Shown here: in pieces, positions 33,963-44,951 of the stretch
How the letters are laid out: each line of letters begins with the position of its first letter
Position numbering within the stretch: position 1 is the stretch's first letter
NCBI GenBank assembly: GCA_009763385.1
Contig: CM019826.1
Span: 98,564,848 to 98,628,847, forward strand
Source of the DNA: Coix lacryma-jobi var. lacryma-jobi
Lineage: Eukaryota; Streptophyta; Magnoliopsida; Poales; Poaceae
DNA length: 64,000 nt
Reading direction: 5' to 3'
Made by a program: the position numbers and the translations under genes
Notes under the pieces: model-generated
Database searches by the model: none
Seen by the model: the letters and a program-made list of their open reading frames with translations, nothing else
Told to the model about the DNA's origin: nothing

Positions 33963-35166
33963 CGTGAGAATACCTCTGGAACATGTCGGGTGAGACCAGG
34001 CAGTTCCATATGTACGGCTTTGAAAGCCAATCACGACGGCACACAGCTATAGAAGCTGTCTGTCAAAGCATGTTTGTAAAATCATTCGGCAAGTATGAAA
34101 ACAGAATACGTAAAGCATATTTAACTGCCGAATGCGTATGTAAAAAGAGACATACTTTGAACGAATTAAAGATGTTATAAATAGGTAACTTGCAAAAATA
34201 GATCTATTCCAATAACACATGCATAGGCTAATCCAACTAATCTGCCGCACATTTAGTCTTCATAGACCCGTCAGACATAAACTCAAGCCAAGCTAATCCA
34301 CCGCATGATACCACTTGCTATAAGTCTACACCACTTCTTATAATTAGATTAATCCACCGCATGATACAATCTAATTATAACAAGCTAAAAACATGTATAT
34401 ATTTGAACAGATCTATAAAAGCTCGCTACTCATGTAAGCATAACCAAAATTGGCAAACCAGCCGAATCGGGGTCCATGAAGTAGGAACAAACAAGCAAGC
34501 ACGATTAAACTAATCTAAAACCTGCATCTGCCGCACGATACCTAGTTTTATCAAAGCCTAATCGTAAATAACGTGCATGAACCCGCAACATGTAATAATC
34601 TGGACTGAAAGTTGATCCGGCCATCATGATATTATGACTAGCAAAAAGCACAAACAAACTTGTGGAACAAGGCCGAACAAAGATCAATCTAGATTGGGCA
34701 AAAGAGTGTTACAAGAATTAAATACATAAAAAAAACATATAACACTTGATAACTTAATGAATCTATCAGATCTGCATATCTAATAGAGCCGATAACTATT
34801 TTTACTCATGACTTAATCCGCCGCACGATACAAGGCACAAGCAAAAACTTCCCGTCATAAGCTTAAATCCGCCGCACGATACTAAGCTTAACATACGAGA
34901 CTACTTGCATCATATCTAAATCCACCGCATGATACTAGACATGATAACAAGGTTGCCGGTACTTACGGAGGTCGACGGATCGATGATTCCTCTCGAAGAA
35001 CTCGATGACATGACTAAGGACTCGAAGATGGCACGAGGCCGGTTTGTATTGATGTGGTTGTGAACAGTTTTACAATGGTCAAGCTGGCTTTCTCCATTGT
35101 CACATATCTTCTCGTGCAAGCTGGCTTTGCTTGCAATATCCATCTTCCGAATGGAGCCACCGCTTT
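33963..35166 (-). repeat. 5' LTR fragment of element G, truncated on both sides and missing its TATA region
   Basis: It aligns with 20942-22241 of the left LTR. The first 134 bases and the last 138 or so are absent. An internal gap of about 100 bases follows TTTACAATGGTC; at the gap there is an 11-base filler, AAGCTGGCTTT, that also occurs further along in the same LTR. The gap removes the TATA region seen at 22066-22080. At 35166 it joins the K coding region directly. Confidence 0.9.
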
Positions 35167-37012
35167 AGGGTATTACTTCTACAACCGCTCAGAGGGCAAA
35201 GTGTTTGTTGCTCGAAACGGTGTTTTCTTAGAGAAAGAGTTTCTCAAAAGAGACAAGAGAGGGCAGAAGGTGTTTCTTGAAGAAGTTCAGGATGAGCCAA
35301 CAGGGATTGACTCTAAGAGTGATGCTAATGTAGCAGAACAAGTTGAGCTACCTGTGGCAACAGACACCCCGCCCCAACCACGAAGGTCGGCAAGAATCTG
35401 TGAGTTGCGTGGGGATGTGTTATTGTTAGACGATGATGAATCTGCAACTTATGTCGAGGCAATGATGGACCCTGATTCTGAGAAATGGCATAGTGCAATG
35501 AGATCCGAGATAGATTCCATGGGAGTCAATCAAGTTTGGAACATGGTTGACCCGCCTGATGGGGTAAGACCCATAGAGTGCAAATGGATCTATAAAAGGA
35601 AAAAGGATATGGATGGAAATGTCCAAGTTTATAAAGCTCGACTTGTCGCAAAAGGTTTTTGGCAAGTTCAAGGAGTTGGCTACGACGAGACTTTCTCGCC
35701 GGTAGCGATGCTTAAATCTATCCAGATCATTCTAGCAATTGCTGCCTATTATGATTATGAGATATGGCAGATGGATGTTAAAACAGCCTTTCTAAATGGA
35801 AATTTGGAAGAGGACGTGTATATGATACAACCCGAATGTTTTGTTGATCCTAGCAATGCTGAAAAAATATGCAAGCTTAAGAAATCTATTTATGGATTAA
35901 AGCAAGCATCTCGAAGTTGGAATATTCGTTTTGATGAGGTGGTCAAAGGGTTTGGCTTCCGTCAAAGTGAAGAAGGACCTTGTGTTTACAAGAAGGAAAG
36001 TGGGAGCGCTGTTGTGTTTCTAATTTTGTATGTAGATGACATACTGTTGATTGGGAATGACATTCCGATGTTGCAAACCGTAAAGACTTCACTGAATAAC
36101 AGTTTTTCTATGAAGGATTTAGGAGAAGCAACATATATTCTGGGCATTAAGATCTATAGAGATAGGTCAAAGAGGCTAATAGGATTAAGCCAAGAAACGT
36201 ACATTGACAAGGTGTTGAAGCGGTTCAACATGGAACAGTCCAAGAAAGGGTTCTTGCCTATGTCACATGGCATGCACTTTAGCGAGAAATAGTGTCCTTC
36301 GACATCTGATGAGCGAGAGCGCATGAGTAAGGTTCCATATGCTTCGGCTATTGGTTCCATCATGTATGCCATGATATGTACACGCCCAGATGTCTCATAT
36401 GCTCTAAGTGTTGCGAGCAGATATCAAGCTAATCCAGGTGAGAGTCACTGGACACTTGTTAAAAACATCCTTAAGTACTTGAGAAGGACTAAAGATGTGT
36501 TCCTAATCTATGGAGGTGAGGAGGAGCTCGTTGTAAATGGTTACACCGATGCTAGCTTCCAAACTGACATAGATGATTCACAATCTCAATCAGGTTTTGT
36601 GTTCACAATAAATGGTGGTGCAGTCAGTTGGAAAAGTTCCAAGCAGGAGATCGTGTTTGATTCTACAGCAGAAGCTGAGTACATTGCAGCTAGTGGAGCT
36701 GCAAAGGAAGGTGTTTGAATGAGGAGGTTCCTTGTTGATCTTGGTGTGTTTCCAAATGCGCCTAGCCCATTGTCTCTACATTGTGATGGCAATGGGGTGA
36801 TCGCGCAGGCTAAGGAGCCAAGGAATCACCAGAAGAACAAACATGTACTGCGGAAATTTTACCTCATTCGAGAGTTCATTGGAAGAGATGAGATTAAGAT
36901 GTGCAAAATACTTACGGATTTGAATATAGCAAATCCTTTGACAAAGGCTCTTCCACAGCCTAAGGATAAGGCGCACGTGAGCTCTATGGGTATTAGATAC
37001 CTAAAAGATTAA
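35167..37012 (+). pseudogene. pol: Copia pol of element K: integrase C-terminus, reverse transcriptase, RNase H
   Basis: One frame runs to a TAA at 37010, broken by a TAG at 36290 and a TGA at 36716. It begins in the integrase C-terminal segment (EGKVFVARNGVFLEKEF). Next comes the RT linker (WHSAMRSEIDSM) and the RT core with EIWQMDVKTAFLNGNLEED and the catalytic ILYVDDILLIGND (YVDD at 36029-36040). Then follow the thumb (FSMKDLGEATYILGIKI), the ARPDV-like TRPDVSYALSVASRYQ and RNase H (SWKSSKQEIVFDSTAEAEYI; GVIAQAKEPRNHQKNKH). The two stops replace residues that are Gln and Trp in relatives. Gag, protease and most of integrase are missing. The frame is also open leftwards into the G LTR. Confidence 0.93.
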
Positions 37013-37021
37013 CTCTAGTGC

Positions 37022-37032
37022 AAGTGGGAGAC
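37022..37032 (+). other. Polypurine tract of element K
   Basis: AAGTGGGAGAC directly before the 3' LTR, the usual tract of Angela-type elements. Confidence 0.9.
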
Positions 37033-38283
37033 TGTTGGAAATATGCTCTAGAGGTAATCATAGAGATGATGATATTTCTATTGTATCCATGATTTATTAT
37101 ATGTTCATTGAATATCCATTAAAGACAACTTGTATTGATTGACAATTATGTGAATTGTCTGTGAGACTCTTTCACTTGTATGGTTATTCGATAGTTATCC
37201 CTGATCGGAGTTCATGTGAGGACACACATGAATATTAGATCAGCACATGTATTAGTTGATGACTATGTTTCACAAGTCATAGACATGGAGATGTCAAACT
37301 AATAATGTGGGCACATGTATGACATAGGGCTGGACTGACCCAGCATGAGATGTTCTTATTATCTCTTTGCACATCATGTACGTTATGTCCTTAGACCTGA
37401 GATTGTGGTATGTACTCAAGATATGAATCGACTTACTTAGGGACTATCAAACGCTACTTCGTAACAGGGTAGTTATAAAGATAGTCTTCGGGTTTGTCAG
37501 GAAGTATGTTGTGAGACATAGACGATCAAGATGGGATTTGCCCCTCTCCATGCGAGAGAGAGATATCACTAGACCACTCAAATGATTGGATCATAAAATG
37601 CATGGCCATGCTTAGGTTAAGTGTTAACCTATGAGTTGGACCAAATATTGTGAGGCAAGGGAATTACGTATATGTGATCGTGGTGGTTCGTCAGATATGA
37701 TCTTTGCGTATACAAAGGAGTTGACACGTCTTGCTAGAGGCCGCTATCAACTATCGGGCGAGTAGGAGTACTCGGGCCGTGTCTATGTGTGCGTGAACCC
37801 ATAGGGTCGCACGCTTAAGGGGCTGGAAGCCTAATTCAAGTTGGACTCGAATCAGACCGGGATTAGGGTTTGCTAATGGGCCTCCACGTTGGCAGGCTCA
37901 TTAGGGACGCCTATAAATAGAGGGGTGGGGCGACCAGGGTTTTGACCTGGACGTCATTAGACAGCCGTCGCCCACCCCATGCCCACGCCTATTGCTCCTC
38001 GCAAACCTAGCAGTCTAGAGGTGTGACGCTTCCTCCCTGTACGTGTGGGATAACTCGGAGGTGCTGCATCTGGAGCACAAGGATGAACCACACGTGGAGA
38101 CGTGAAGGTTGGACGTGAACATCTACATGGCATCGCAGCGACGTGCACGTCTACACCGAGACGTCTTCCGCTGCACTGCGCGTCTAGTGGTAATCCCGTG
38201 ATCTATAACTAGCAGTAGTTCCTGGTTTATGGGGTTGAAAAATTTTGTTTTTTCGGCTAGCGTAGCATCCTCGTAACCCTACA
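37033..38283 (+). repeat. 3' LTR of element K
   Basis: 1251 bp, TGTTGGAAATATGCTC to CGTAACCCTACA. It has the same length as the 5' LTR with about 40 single-base differences by eye, mostly transitions. The TATA box is at 37912-37920. Confidence 0.95.
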
Positions 38284-38830
38284 TCTTCATAGTTATCTAG
38301 GAGTAGTTATTAGTTATTAGTTAGTTATATTAGTTATCCTTAGTTATCTTTTCCCCCTATCTACCTATACATCCACCTTACCTTAACCATTCATTTCATC
38401 CTTACCTATCCACTCATAAATTCTTTCTAGCCTTTCATCTCCTCTCTTCTCTTCTCTCCTTTTCCCTTTCTTATTCTTTGACTCTCATCCCCTCCTTGAC
38501 TCGACTCATAAACCACCCTAGCCTTCCTTTGGGATCAAATAAATCGACACCTGGTACTCCCAGGCGAAGTGCTACTATGATAGTTCTGTGCGCTTGCAGA
38601 ATCTCCTCTAGGTAGATTGCAATCTCTCTAGCTAGCTCCTACTAGTGTCGGGATTGACAACCCCATTTGACATTAGTAGATAACTGCTTTAGCTTCACTC
38701 CTTTAGGTATAGTGACTAGACTAGCTACAAGCATTTCTGGCGTCGTTGCCAGGGATAGATTCCATAGTCTACTCCTAGTAACGACGTTAGCAAGTGTCAA
38801 CAAGCATTTCTGGGCCGTTACCAGGGATAG
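38284..38830 (+). repeat. LTR of element H, second segment, followed by two primer-site-like motifs
   Basis: After K the H LTR seems to continue: the GTGCGCTTGCAGA block and pyrimidine-rich lead-in match the end of the E LTR in kind. Its exact end is unclear. TGGCGTCGTTGCCAGGGA at 38738-38755 and TGGGCCGTTACCAGGGA at 38811-38827 are degenerate Athila-type primer sites, each preceded by CAAGCATTTC. The second is preceded by GTGTCAACA, the expected LTR end. The pair results from a tandem duplication of about 73 bases. An LTR with a polypurine tract on its left and a primer site on its right implies a tandem or recombined arrangement. Confidence 0.6.
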
Positions 38831-38887
38831 TTGCATAGCTCTAGTGAAGTTAAGAACTACCAAAACGTGCCAATCGGGCCAACCTAC

Positions 38888-40258
38888 CTTATGATGATCA
38901 TTAGAGGGCACTCAAGTTGCTATATGCCCTGGATCGGAAGGTATGGGAGGTGAAGGTGTCGACCATCATAGAGTCTCCTGCCTATGACACCCTCACCATG
39001 GACGAGCTATTCAGCAAGCTCAAGTCCACCGAGATCGATCACTTGACTCAGGCCAAGCTGAAGAACCCATCTTCTCATTTCATAGCTTTGGTCTCAGGCA
39101 AGGGTGGATCGACTCATTCCGCTGATGCTTCACCACCTCTCTTTGCGTTGTCTTCTTTGCTTTCAGTGACAGAGGAGCAGGTGGAGGCATTGGACGATGA
39201 TGAGCTCGCCCTCATCATCACCCGGTTCTTGCGGTTTCACAACAACCGCTTGAATCGCCGGCGTGGTGGCGCACGTGAGGGCTGCTACGGGTGTGGAGAT
39301 CCCGACCACCTCGTCGTGAGCTGCCCCAAGCGCGACAAGAGCTTCCTCGGCAAGAACCACAACTCCAGGCGCAAGGCCAAGCCAAAGAACAAGACCGGGA
39401 AGAAGAAGAAGGGCGGCTACCGTAGGGAAGATCTGGAGAAGGCTTTCGACGCCAGCAGACGTGCCTTCATTGCCTCTTTCAGCGATGGCGAGAAGAGCTC
39501 CGACGGTGATTCCAGCGATGATGGGTCCGAGCATAAAACTGAAGAACGCTTCAACTGACTCTGCTTCTTCGGCAACTCCACCAAGGGCTTCTGCACCATG
39601 GCCCTGGATGAGGAGGACCGCAAGTGCCAGGACAAGGACGCCGACAACGACGACGACGATGACGCTTCCGAGGTATCATCTTCTTCTCTTGTCAATCGTC
39701 TTACCGGTGAGCGCGATACCTTGGCCGACATAGTTCTCACCCAGGACAAGCAGGTCAAGCGTGCTGCCAAAGAGCGCAATGAGTTTAAGGCTAAACTAGT
39801 TGAGGCGCTCAAGTAGTTAGAGCTAGCTAGGTCCGAGGTGAAGGTGACCGATGAGGAGGAGTTTGAGGAGTGCACGATGCACATGATAAACTTTGCCACC
39901 ATACAAACCAAGTATGCCTCTTTAATTGAGGTGTATGATGAGCTGAAGAGTAGGCTAGACTTGGCTGGTGATTGCAAAGAGTGTCCCCTCCTCAAGAAGG
40001 AGCTGGAGGAAGTGAATGCTAGGTCTTCTTTGTTGGGTGCATGCAAGCTTTGTCCTAGCTTGCGAACTGAGTTGGCAGAAGTAAGTGCCAAGCTTGCTGA
40101 AGCCATGAAGGCCAGCTTAGTTAGCACCATTTCCGCTCCGTGTGAGCGATGCATGGGGATGGAGCTTGAGATTGCCAACTGTCGGCATGACAGGATGCAA
40201 ACTGAGGAAGACACATACCTTCGGTCCATCCTGAGTTGGGTGTCATGCAGTGAGCCGC
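38888..40258 (+). pseudogene. gag: Sirevirus gag fragment of element D
   Basis: A single frame is broken by a TAG in the first codons, a TGA at 39556 and a TAG at 39814. It shows the copia gag middle (ALKLLYALDRKVWEVKV), a CCHC knuckle C-Y-G-C-(4)-H-(4)-C near 39283-39324, a Lys-rich stretch and the long coiled-coil, Cys-pair-rich C-terminal half characteristic of Sirevirus gag (LGACKLCPSLRTELAEVSAK). The 5' end is cut near 38880 where it meets the primer-site repeat. At 40258 the frame breaks inside the SWVSCSEP motif, at the start of the A LTR. The rest of D is not in the window. Confidence 0.85.
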
Positions 40259-40639
40259 TGCGGATACATGGGTGTATGCCGGATCTTGAGTGATTAGTGA
40301 TTGTCGACTGGTTTGATGCGCATGTTCTTTGGCTTGTGTTGTGCAGGTGTCGAGCACGGAAATAGTGATCGAAGGCAAGGTGAAGGTCAAGTAGAGACGT
40401 GCCGTGCCGATGGACCGGGAGCGGTGAAGGGCGGACATGAGGCTTGGACCGAGGGACCGGTGGCCTGAGGTTCAGCTGTGTTGGCTGACAGCCTGGGATA
40501 GCGACGAGTGGAGACTTGCAGGGCACGGTGTTGCTCGGGTCGAGGACCTGAGGACACATGTCGGTGGATGGGGTGCACGAGCGGTGCATCCCCTCTACGG
40601 CGTCGGTTTGGTGGTTGAGCCACAGAAAAACCACTGGTG

Positions 40640-40876
40640 GACGGTTTCCAGGTTTGGGCCACAAAACCTGGGTGTTGCGGGTTTCTGAGTTTGGGCCTGA
40701 AAACTCGGGCTTAGGACGGTTTCCAGGTTTGGGCCTTAGAACCTGGGCGTTGGCGGGTTTCTGAGTTTGGGCCACAAAACTCAGGCGATGGACGACAGGT
40801 TTCCCGGTTTCGGCCTCAAAACCGGGGGTTGGTCGTGAAGACAGGTTTCCCGGTTTCGGCCTCAAAACCGGGGGGA
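40640..40876 (+). repeat. Array of six hairpins in the A LTR
   Basis: Six consecutive units of about 38 bases have the form stem, TTTGGGCC loop, complementary stem: CAGGTTT/AAACCTG, GAGTTT/AAACTC, CAGGTTT/AACCTG, GAGTTT/AAACTC, CCGGTTT/AAACCGG twice. Stems change in matching pairs from unit to unit. Confidence 0.85.
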
Positions 40877-41067
40877 GATCCGTGAAAAGGACGAGCGGCA
40901 AGGTGGCGGCACGTGGCGACATCAGGTGAGGTCGCGTCGAGGCGAAGCTACCAGATGTGCGGGTGTGGCCGTCGGATCGACTACACTTCGAGTTGGTTAG
41001 GAATACCCCTAGGGTTAGCCTGCCCGCTCATTAGTTGTAAAGGTAGAAGGGGAATAATTTTTTAGAC

Positions 41068-41075
41068 TATATAAG
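41068..41075 (+). promoter_or_regulatory. TATA box of the A LTR
   Basis: TATATAAG in GACTATATAAGGAGAGGCC, between the hairpin array and the LTR end. Confidence 0.7.
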
Positions 41076-41656
41076 GAGAGGCCACCCCTCCCTCCAGACT
41101 ATCTCATTCATTGTTATTTCCATTCTAGGATTTTCTGCTCTCCCAATCCTTACTGTAGCTACTGAGATCCGCAGAGACGGCTAATCATACCTCTTTGTTC
41201 CCAAGATTTTGAGGAAGTGAGACCGTAATCTCATCATTGTCTCATGTGGTAGCCACATGGCTGCAATTCGTGGTTGTGATTCGCGTTTTGAACTTGTTCT
41301 TCGCAGTTTGCTTTTCTCCACGAATTTCCCGTTAGTCGATCTCCCTCCACGTTGTGTCTTTTTCAATTCCGTTTGAACTAAGTTGTTCTAGATCGTGAGG
41401 CACATCTTTCCACCGAAGGAATTCACCTCTAACCTCACGAGCTAGTAGATCGATCGATTTTTGTTTCGAATCAGTTTTTGTCTTCCTTTGCCCCGAATTC
41501 TTCCGATTCACCGATTTGGAGTTAGGTTCGAGCCATGATCTCTTAGGGATAGCTCACTAACCTCTTTGCAACTCCTCATACTAAGTCTAAGCCTTAGAGC
41601 TTTTGATTCGGAGGAGATCGGGTTGAATCAGTGGGAAAACTGTGCAGTTTCGGGGT

Positions 41657-41892
41657 CATCGGACGCTCGGGTCGGGGGATCGGACGCTGAGTTCGTCACA
41701 TCGGACGCTCAGGTGCCACGTGTCAAAGAACAGAGTTTTTGAAGGAGCATCAGACGCTCCGTTGTCATCGGATGCGTCTGAGGGTTGAGCATTGGACGCT
41801 GAACTGTCACTATAGCCAGCGTCTGATGACCATGCAGTAAGGTTCTAGAACGGGTCATTTTGCATCGGACGCTGACCAGCGTCCGATGCAGT
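41657..41892 (+). repeat. CATCGGACGCT repeat cluster near the A LTR end
   Basis: About eight short units around CATCGGACGCT or its complement AGCGTCCGATG are scattered over 235 bases. They close with a perfect hairpin, GCATCGGACGCTG and CAGCGTCCGATGC, at about 41863-41890. Confidence 0.85.
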
Positions 41893-42289
41893 GATTTCTG
41901 CACTGTTTTGTCCGCAGTTCGTTCGTTTGACTTCGGATTTGGTTTTGGGTTTTTGCGTTGGATTTCCAACTTCATGCTCTACAGAAATTGAGCTTCTAGC
42001 TTTGCAAAATAGCCCGAATCCCCCTCGTATTGCTCGGGGGAGGTTGAGATTACCCAAAGCTCATCCTGTCACTAGTTGACTTGCGTGAACTTGGGCAAGT
42101 GAGCTTTTGTGGTGTCCCGTTGTGTTCCTTGGGAACATCCACCCAATACCTTGGGTCGTGGACATCGCGCTTGTCGGTTTGCTTTTGGGGTTGATTTTCT
42201 GCTACAGAGGCCAGAGTTTTGATAGATATTTTTTAGGCTCCCATTCACCCCCTCTGGTCGCCTTTTGGTAGCATTCTCGGTCCTTCAAT

Positions 42290-42301
42290 TTGTATCAGAG
42301 C
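42290..42301 (+). other. Primer binding site of element A
   Basis: TTGTATCAGAGC, one mismatch to the initiator tRNA-Met site, two bases after the LTR end. Confidence 0.9.
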
Positions 42302-42350
42302 TGGTTAAGGATCTTCCACCTTAGCCGGTTCCAGATCCACAGAAGGCGAC

Positions 42351-44700
42351 ATGGATCGCCGCATGGGCAAACCGCCAGTTTTCGAAGGGACGAACTATGC
42401 GTATTGGAAGATACGCATGTCGTCCTATCTTTAGAGCATGGGTGCTTCTGTCTGGGAAATTTGCAACAAGGCCGATTACGTGGTTCTGGCTGCTCGTGTG
42501 ACTCAGCTGCAGATCGATGAGCACGATGCCAATAGCCGAGCCCGTAATGCTCTTTTATCCTGTTTGAGCATGTCTGAGTTTTTATCATGTTTCTCACCTC
42601 CCCACGGCTCGGGAGATTTGGGCGACCCTCATGCGCTTTCATGAGGGAACCACTCAAGTCAAATCCCATCTCTACGAGTCACACAAGCGGGAGTATGAGA
42701 ACTTTTGACACATGCCTGGCGAGAACATAGAGAGTTTATTCGCTGGCTTTCAGGTGATTGTCAACAGGATGAGGGCTAACAAGGAGTTGTTGCCTTTCGA
42801 CGATCATGAGAGGGCTCTCAAGCTTTTACACACTCTCGATCGGTCGGTGTGGGACTCTAAGGTTGAGGCGATCATCGAATCGCATAACTATGAGACTCTC
42901 ACGTGCAACGAGCTCTTTAGTAAGCTCAAGTCCAGTTAGATTGATGCCATGACGAGGGCTTCTTATGAAAATCCTTCTGGCCCGTCGATGGCTTTGCTTT
43001 CTAGCTCTTCTACTAACCCCTCTGGAGGCTTTGCTTTGTCCTCTCTTCTTTCTATCACAGAGGAGTAGCTGGAGTTCATGGGAGATGATGAGTTGGCTTT
43101 GCCGGCCAACCGGTTCTCGCGGTTCCACAACAACCGCATGAACCGTCGTCGTGGAGGACGCGATGGGTGCTATGAGTGTGGCGACCCTGATCACTTCATC
43201 ACCAATTGCCCGAAGAAGAACAAGCAACCCTTTGGAAAGGGTGAACAAGCAACGACTCCAGCCGACACAAGGAGAACTACACCCCTCCCAAGCACAAGCG
43301 GAAGGGTGGCTTCAACAAGGAGTACATCAAGAAGAAATGCTTGGAGGAAGCCTAGGCCGAGCAGCGTGCGTTCTTCGCCACGCTCAGCGACGTCGCCGAC
43401 TCGGATGATGACTCCGCTGCATCAAGCGACGACGAGTCTGAGAAGAAGAAGAAGATTGAGGATAAGCTGAACGGCCTTTGCTTCTTCGTCAACAATGAGG
43501 GCTTTTGCACCATGGCCCTCGGCAAGGAGGTCGACAGCCAGTTGGAGGAGACCCCTCAGAACAATGACGACGACACCTCGCAGGTATCCCAAATACCTGA
43601 GGAACTCTCTGTTGAAGTCAATAAGCTTACTGCCGCCCTTCTTAGTCAAGATAAACTACTTAGGCGTGCTGCTAGAGAGAGGAAGGAGTTTAGACAGAAG
43701 TGGGAGGACACGGTGAGGGAGCTTGAGTTTGCTAAGTCCACCATTGTAGTCTCCGAGGAGGGTGAGTGTGAGATGTGCTCCAAGCACATGACTGACCTTC
43801 TCATTTTGAGAGGGAAGTATGCTGCTTTGGTAGGAGAGATGGATGAGCTTAAGGCTAGACCCTCGTTGTTTGGTGCGTGCAAGTCTTGTGCAAGCTTGCA
43901 ATCCGATTTGGTAGAGAAGAATGCCAAAATTGTGTCTCTTGAGAAGGCCAGCTCGGATAGCACTTGTGTGTCTAGGTGTGCTTTGTGTGAGGACTTGGAG
44001 ATGGAGATAGCCAACGTCAAGCATGACAAGATGCAAACCGAGAAAGAAAACACATACCATCGGACCATCTTGTCATGGGTGTCTTGTGGTGAGCTGCAGC
44101 TTGGGATGATGATTGCCCAATTCAAGCGTGCTGCAGGAGGTCCAGGTGTAGTCTTTGCTCAAGGGTCGGATTGTGTTGCTTCTTTTGGCAAGGTTGGAGA
44201 GTTTAGTGGTCTTAACCCGAGTGAGAAGCCAAACTTCACCACTACTCCCAAACTAACAAAGATTCCACCCAAAGAGCCTCTCAAGCCTAACACCAAAGAT
44301 GGAGTGTATGAGGAACCTCTGAGAGCTCCACCCAAGAAACAAGTGTGGTCTTCTAAGCCCAATAATCTGAAAAACAAGCTAGACACCATGCCACCTATCC
44401 AGGAGGAGCTTATGCCACAAAAGGCAAAGTGATCCACACCCACTACCGTGAGTACCAACAACCCCCTATGAGAGCGGTGAGGTACCATTGTGAGCACTGT
44501 GGGAGAGATGGACACTTGAGGGAATTTTGCTTTAGGCGCAAGAGAGAGGAGCACCGTGCAAGGGAGATGAACAATGCGAACATGTGCCATTCTTTCCATG
44601 GTGTACATGTGCCGAATGTTCAAAGGAGAGCAGCTAGGCCTAGAGGTCCTAGGCCTCAAGGAGGTTTTGCCCGATGGGATCCTAGCTTTGCATGATATGG
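42351..44700 (+). pseudogene. gag: Sirevirus gag of element A, broken
   Basis: It starts at the ATG 42351 (MDRRMGKPPVFEGTNYAYWK, the copia gag opening) about 50 bases after the primer site. A TAG at 42432, further stops near 42705, 42936 and 43065 and several frameshifts break it. Recognisable parts are KELLPFDDHERALKLLHTLD, a CCHC knuckle (C-Y-E-C-(4)-H-(4)-C, about 43168-43209), a long coiled-coil half open from 43512 to 44432 with paired-Cys motifs (FGACKSCASLQSDLVEKN), and a second CCHC knuckle (C-E-H-C-(4)-H-(4)-C, about 44489-44530) before the protease. Large, two-knuckle gag with coiled coils is typical of Sireviruses. Confidence 0.88.
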
Positions 44701-44951
44701 ACCCCATGGTGGTGGCTTTGTTGAGCGTTTCCCTCCACCGCGTTTTGAGTATCGCGATGTACGCTCTTCTTTTAGCGGACCATGTTTTCCTATGCGTGGT
44801 GATCGCTTTCCCCGTAGGCGTGCTAGGAATGGTTTTGTACTAACCGTTCTTTTGAGCAGCCGGCCCAACACCGGTATTCTTCCTATTTCACTCACCCCAG
44901 TGTTGGACTGTATGCTCACCCTATGTCTTTTTATTGATGTAGGTAAAACGA

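Larger units (their letters stand above)
20808..35166 (-). mobile_element. Element G: Tat-type gag-protease element with antisense ORFs, 5' LTR damaged
   Basis: Minus-strand order is a truncated 5' LTR (35166-33963), gag (33962-31899), protease (31898-31370, continued at 25797-25634 after F), a non-coding tail with two plus-strand spliced ORFs, a polypurine tract and a complete 3' LTR (22379-20808). No reverse transcriptase or integrase exists, so G depended on a partner. The right side was deleted: the PBS and the first 134 bases of the LTR (plus-strand order) are gone, the outer end of the LTR is gone, and the K coding region begins directly. Confidence 0.85.
18706..38283 (+). mobile_element. 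Element K: Angela-type Ty1/copia retrotransposon, filled with G and F
   Basis: Two 1251-bp LTRs in direct orientation begin TGTTGGAAATATG and end ACCCTACA. A tRNA-Met primer site follows the first, and a polypurine tract precedes the second. The internal part keeps only the leader and the C-terminal integrase, reverse transcriptase and RNase H. The 14-kb middle is element G with F inside it. Flanking 5-mers are GCTTC on the left and TCTTC on the right, i.e. a target duplication with one change. I count roughly 40 differences between the LTRs by eye (about 3%), so K is clearly older than F. Confidence 0.9.
40259..42287 (+). repeat. 5' LTR of element A
   Basis: About 2.0 kb. The right border TCGGTCCTTCA is firm because the primer site follows. 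The left border is placed at TG 40259, where the D gag stops aligning with the A gag; it could be up to 30 bases further right. It holds a hairpin array (40640-40876), a CGGACGC array (41657-41892) and a TATA box (41068). The last part contains the ATTCACCCCCTCTGG block shared with the B and C LTRs. Confidence 0.8.

Noticed and set aside
39417..40922. A 501-codon open frame on the minus strand opposite the D gag and A LTR
   Set aside because: It is the antisense of a recognisable Sirevirus gag and then runs through the LTR hairpin array. Ser-rich antisense frames of this kind arise from gag codon bias. No family features.
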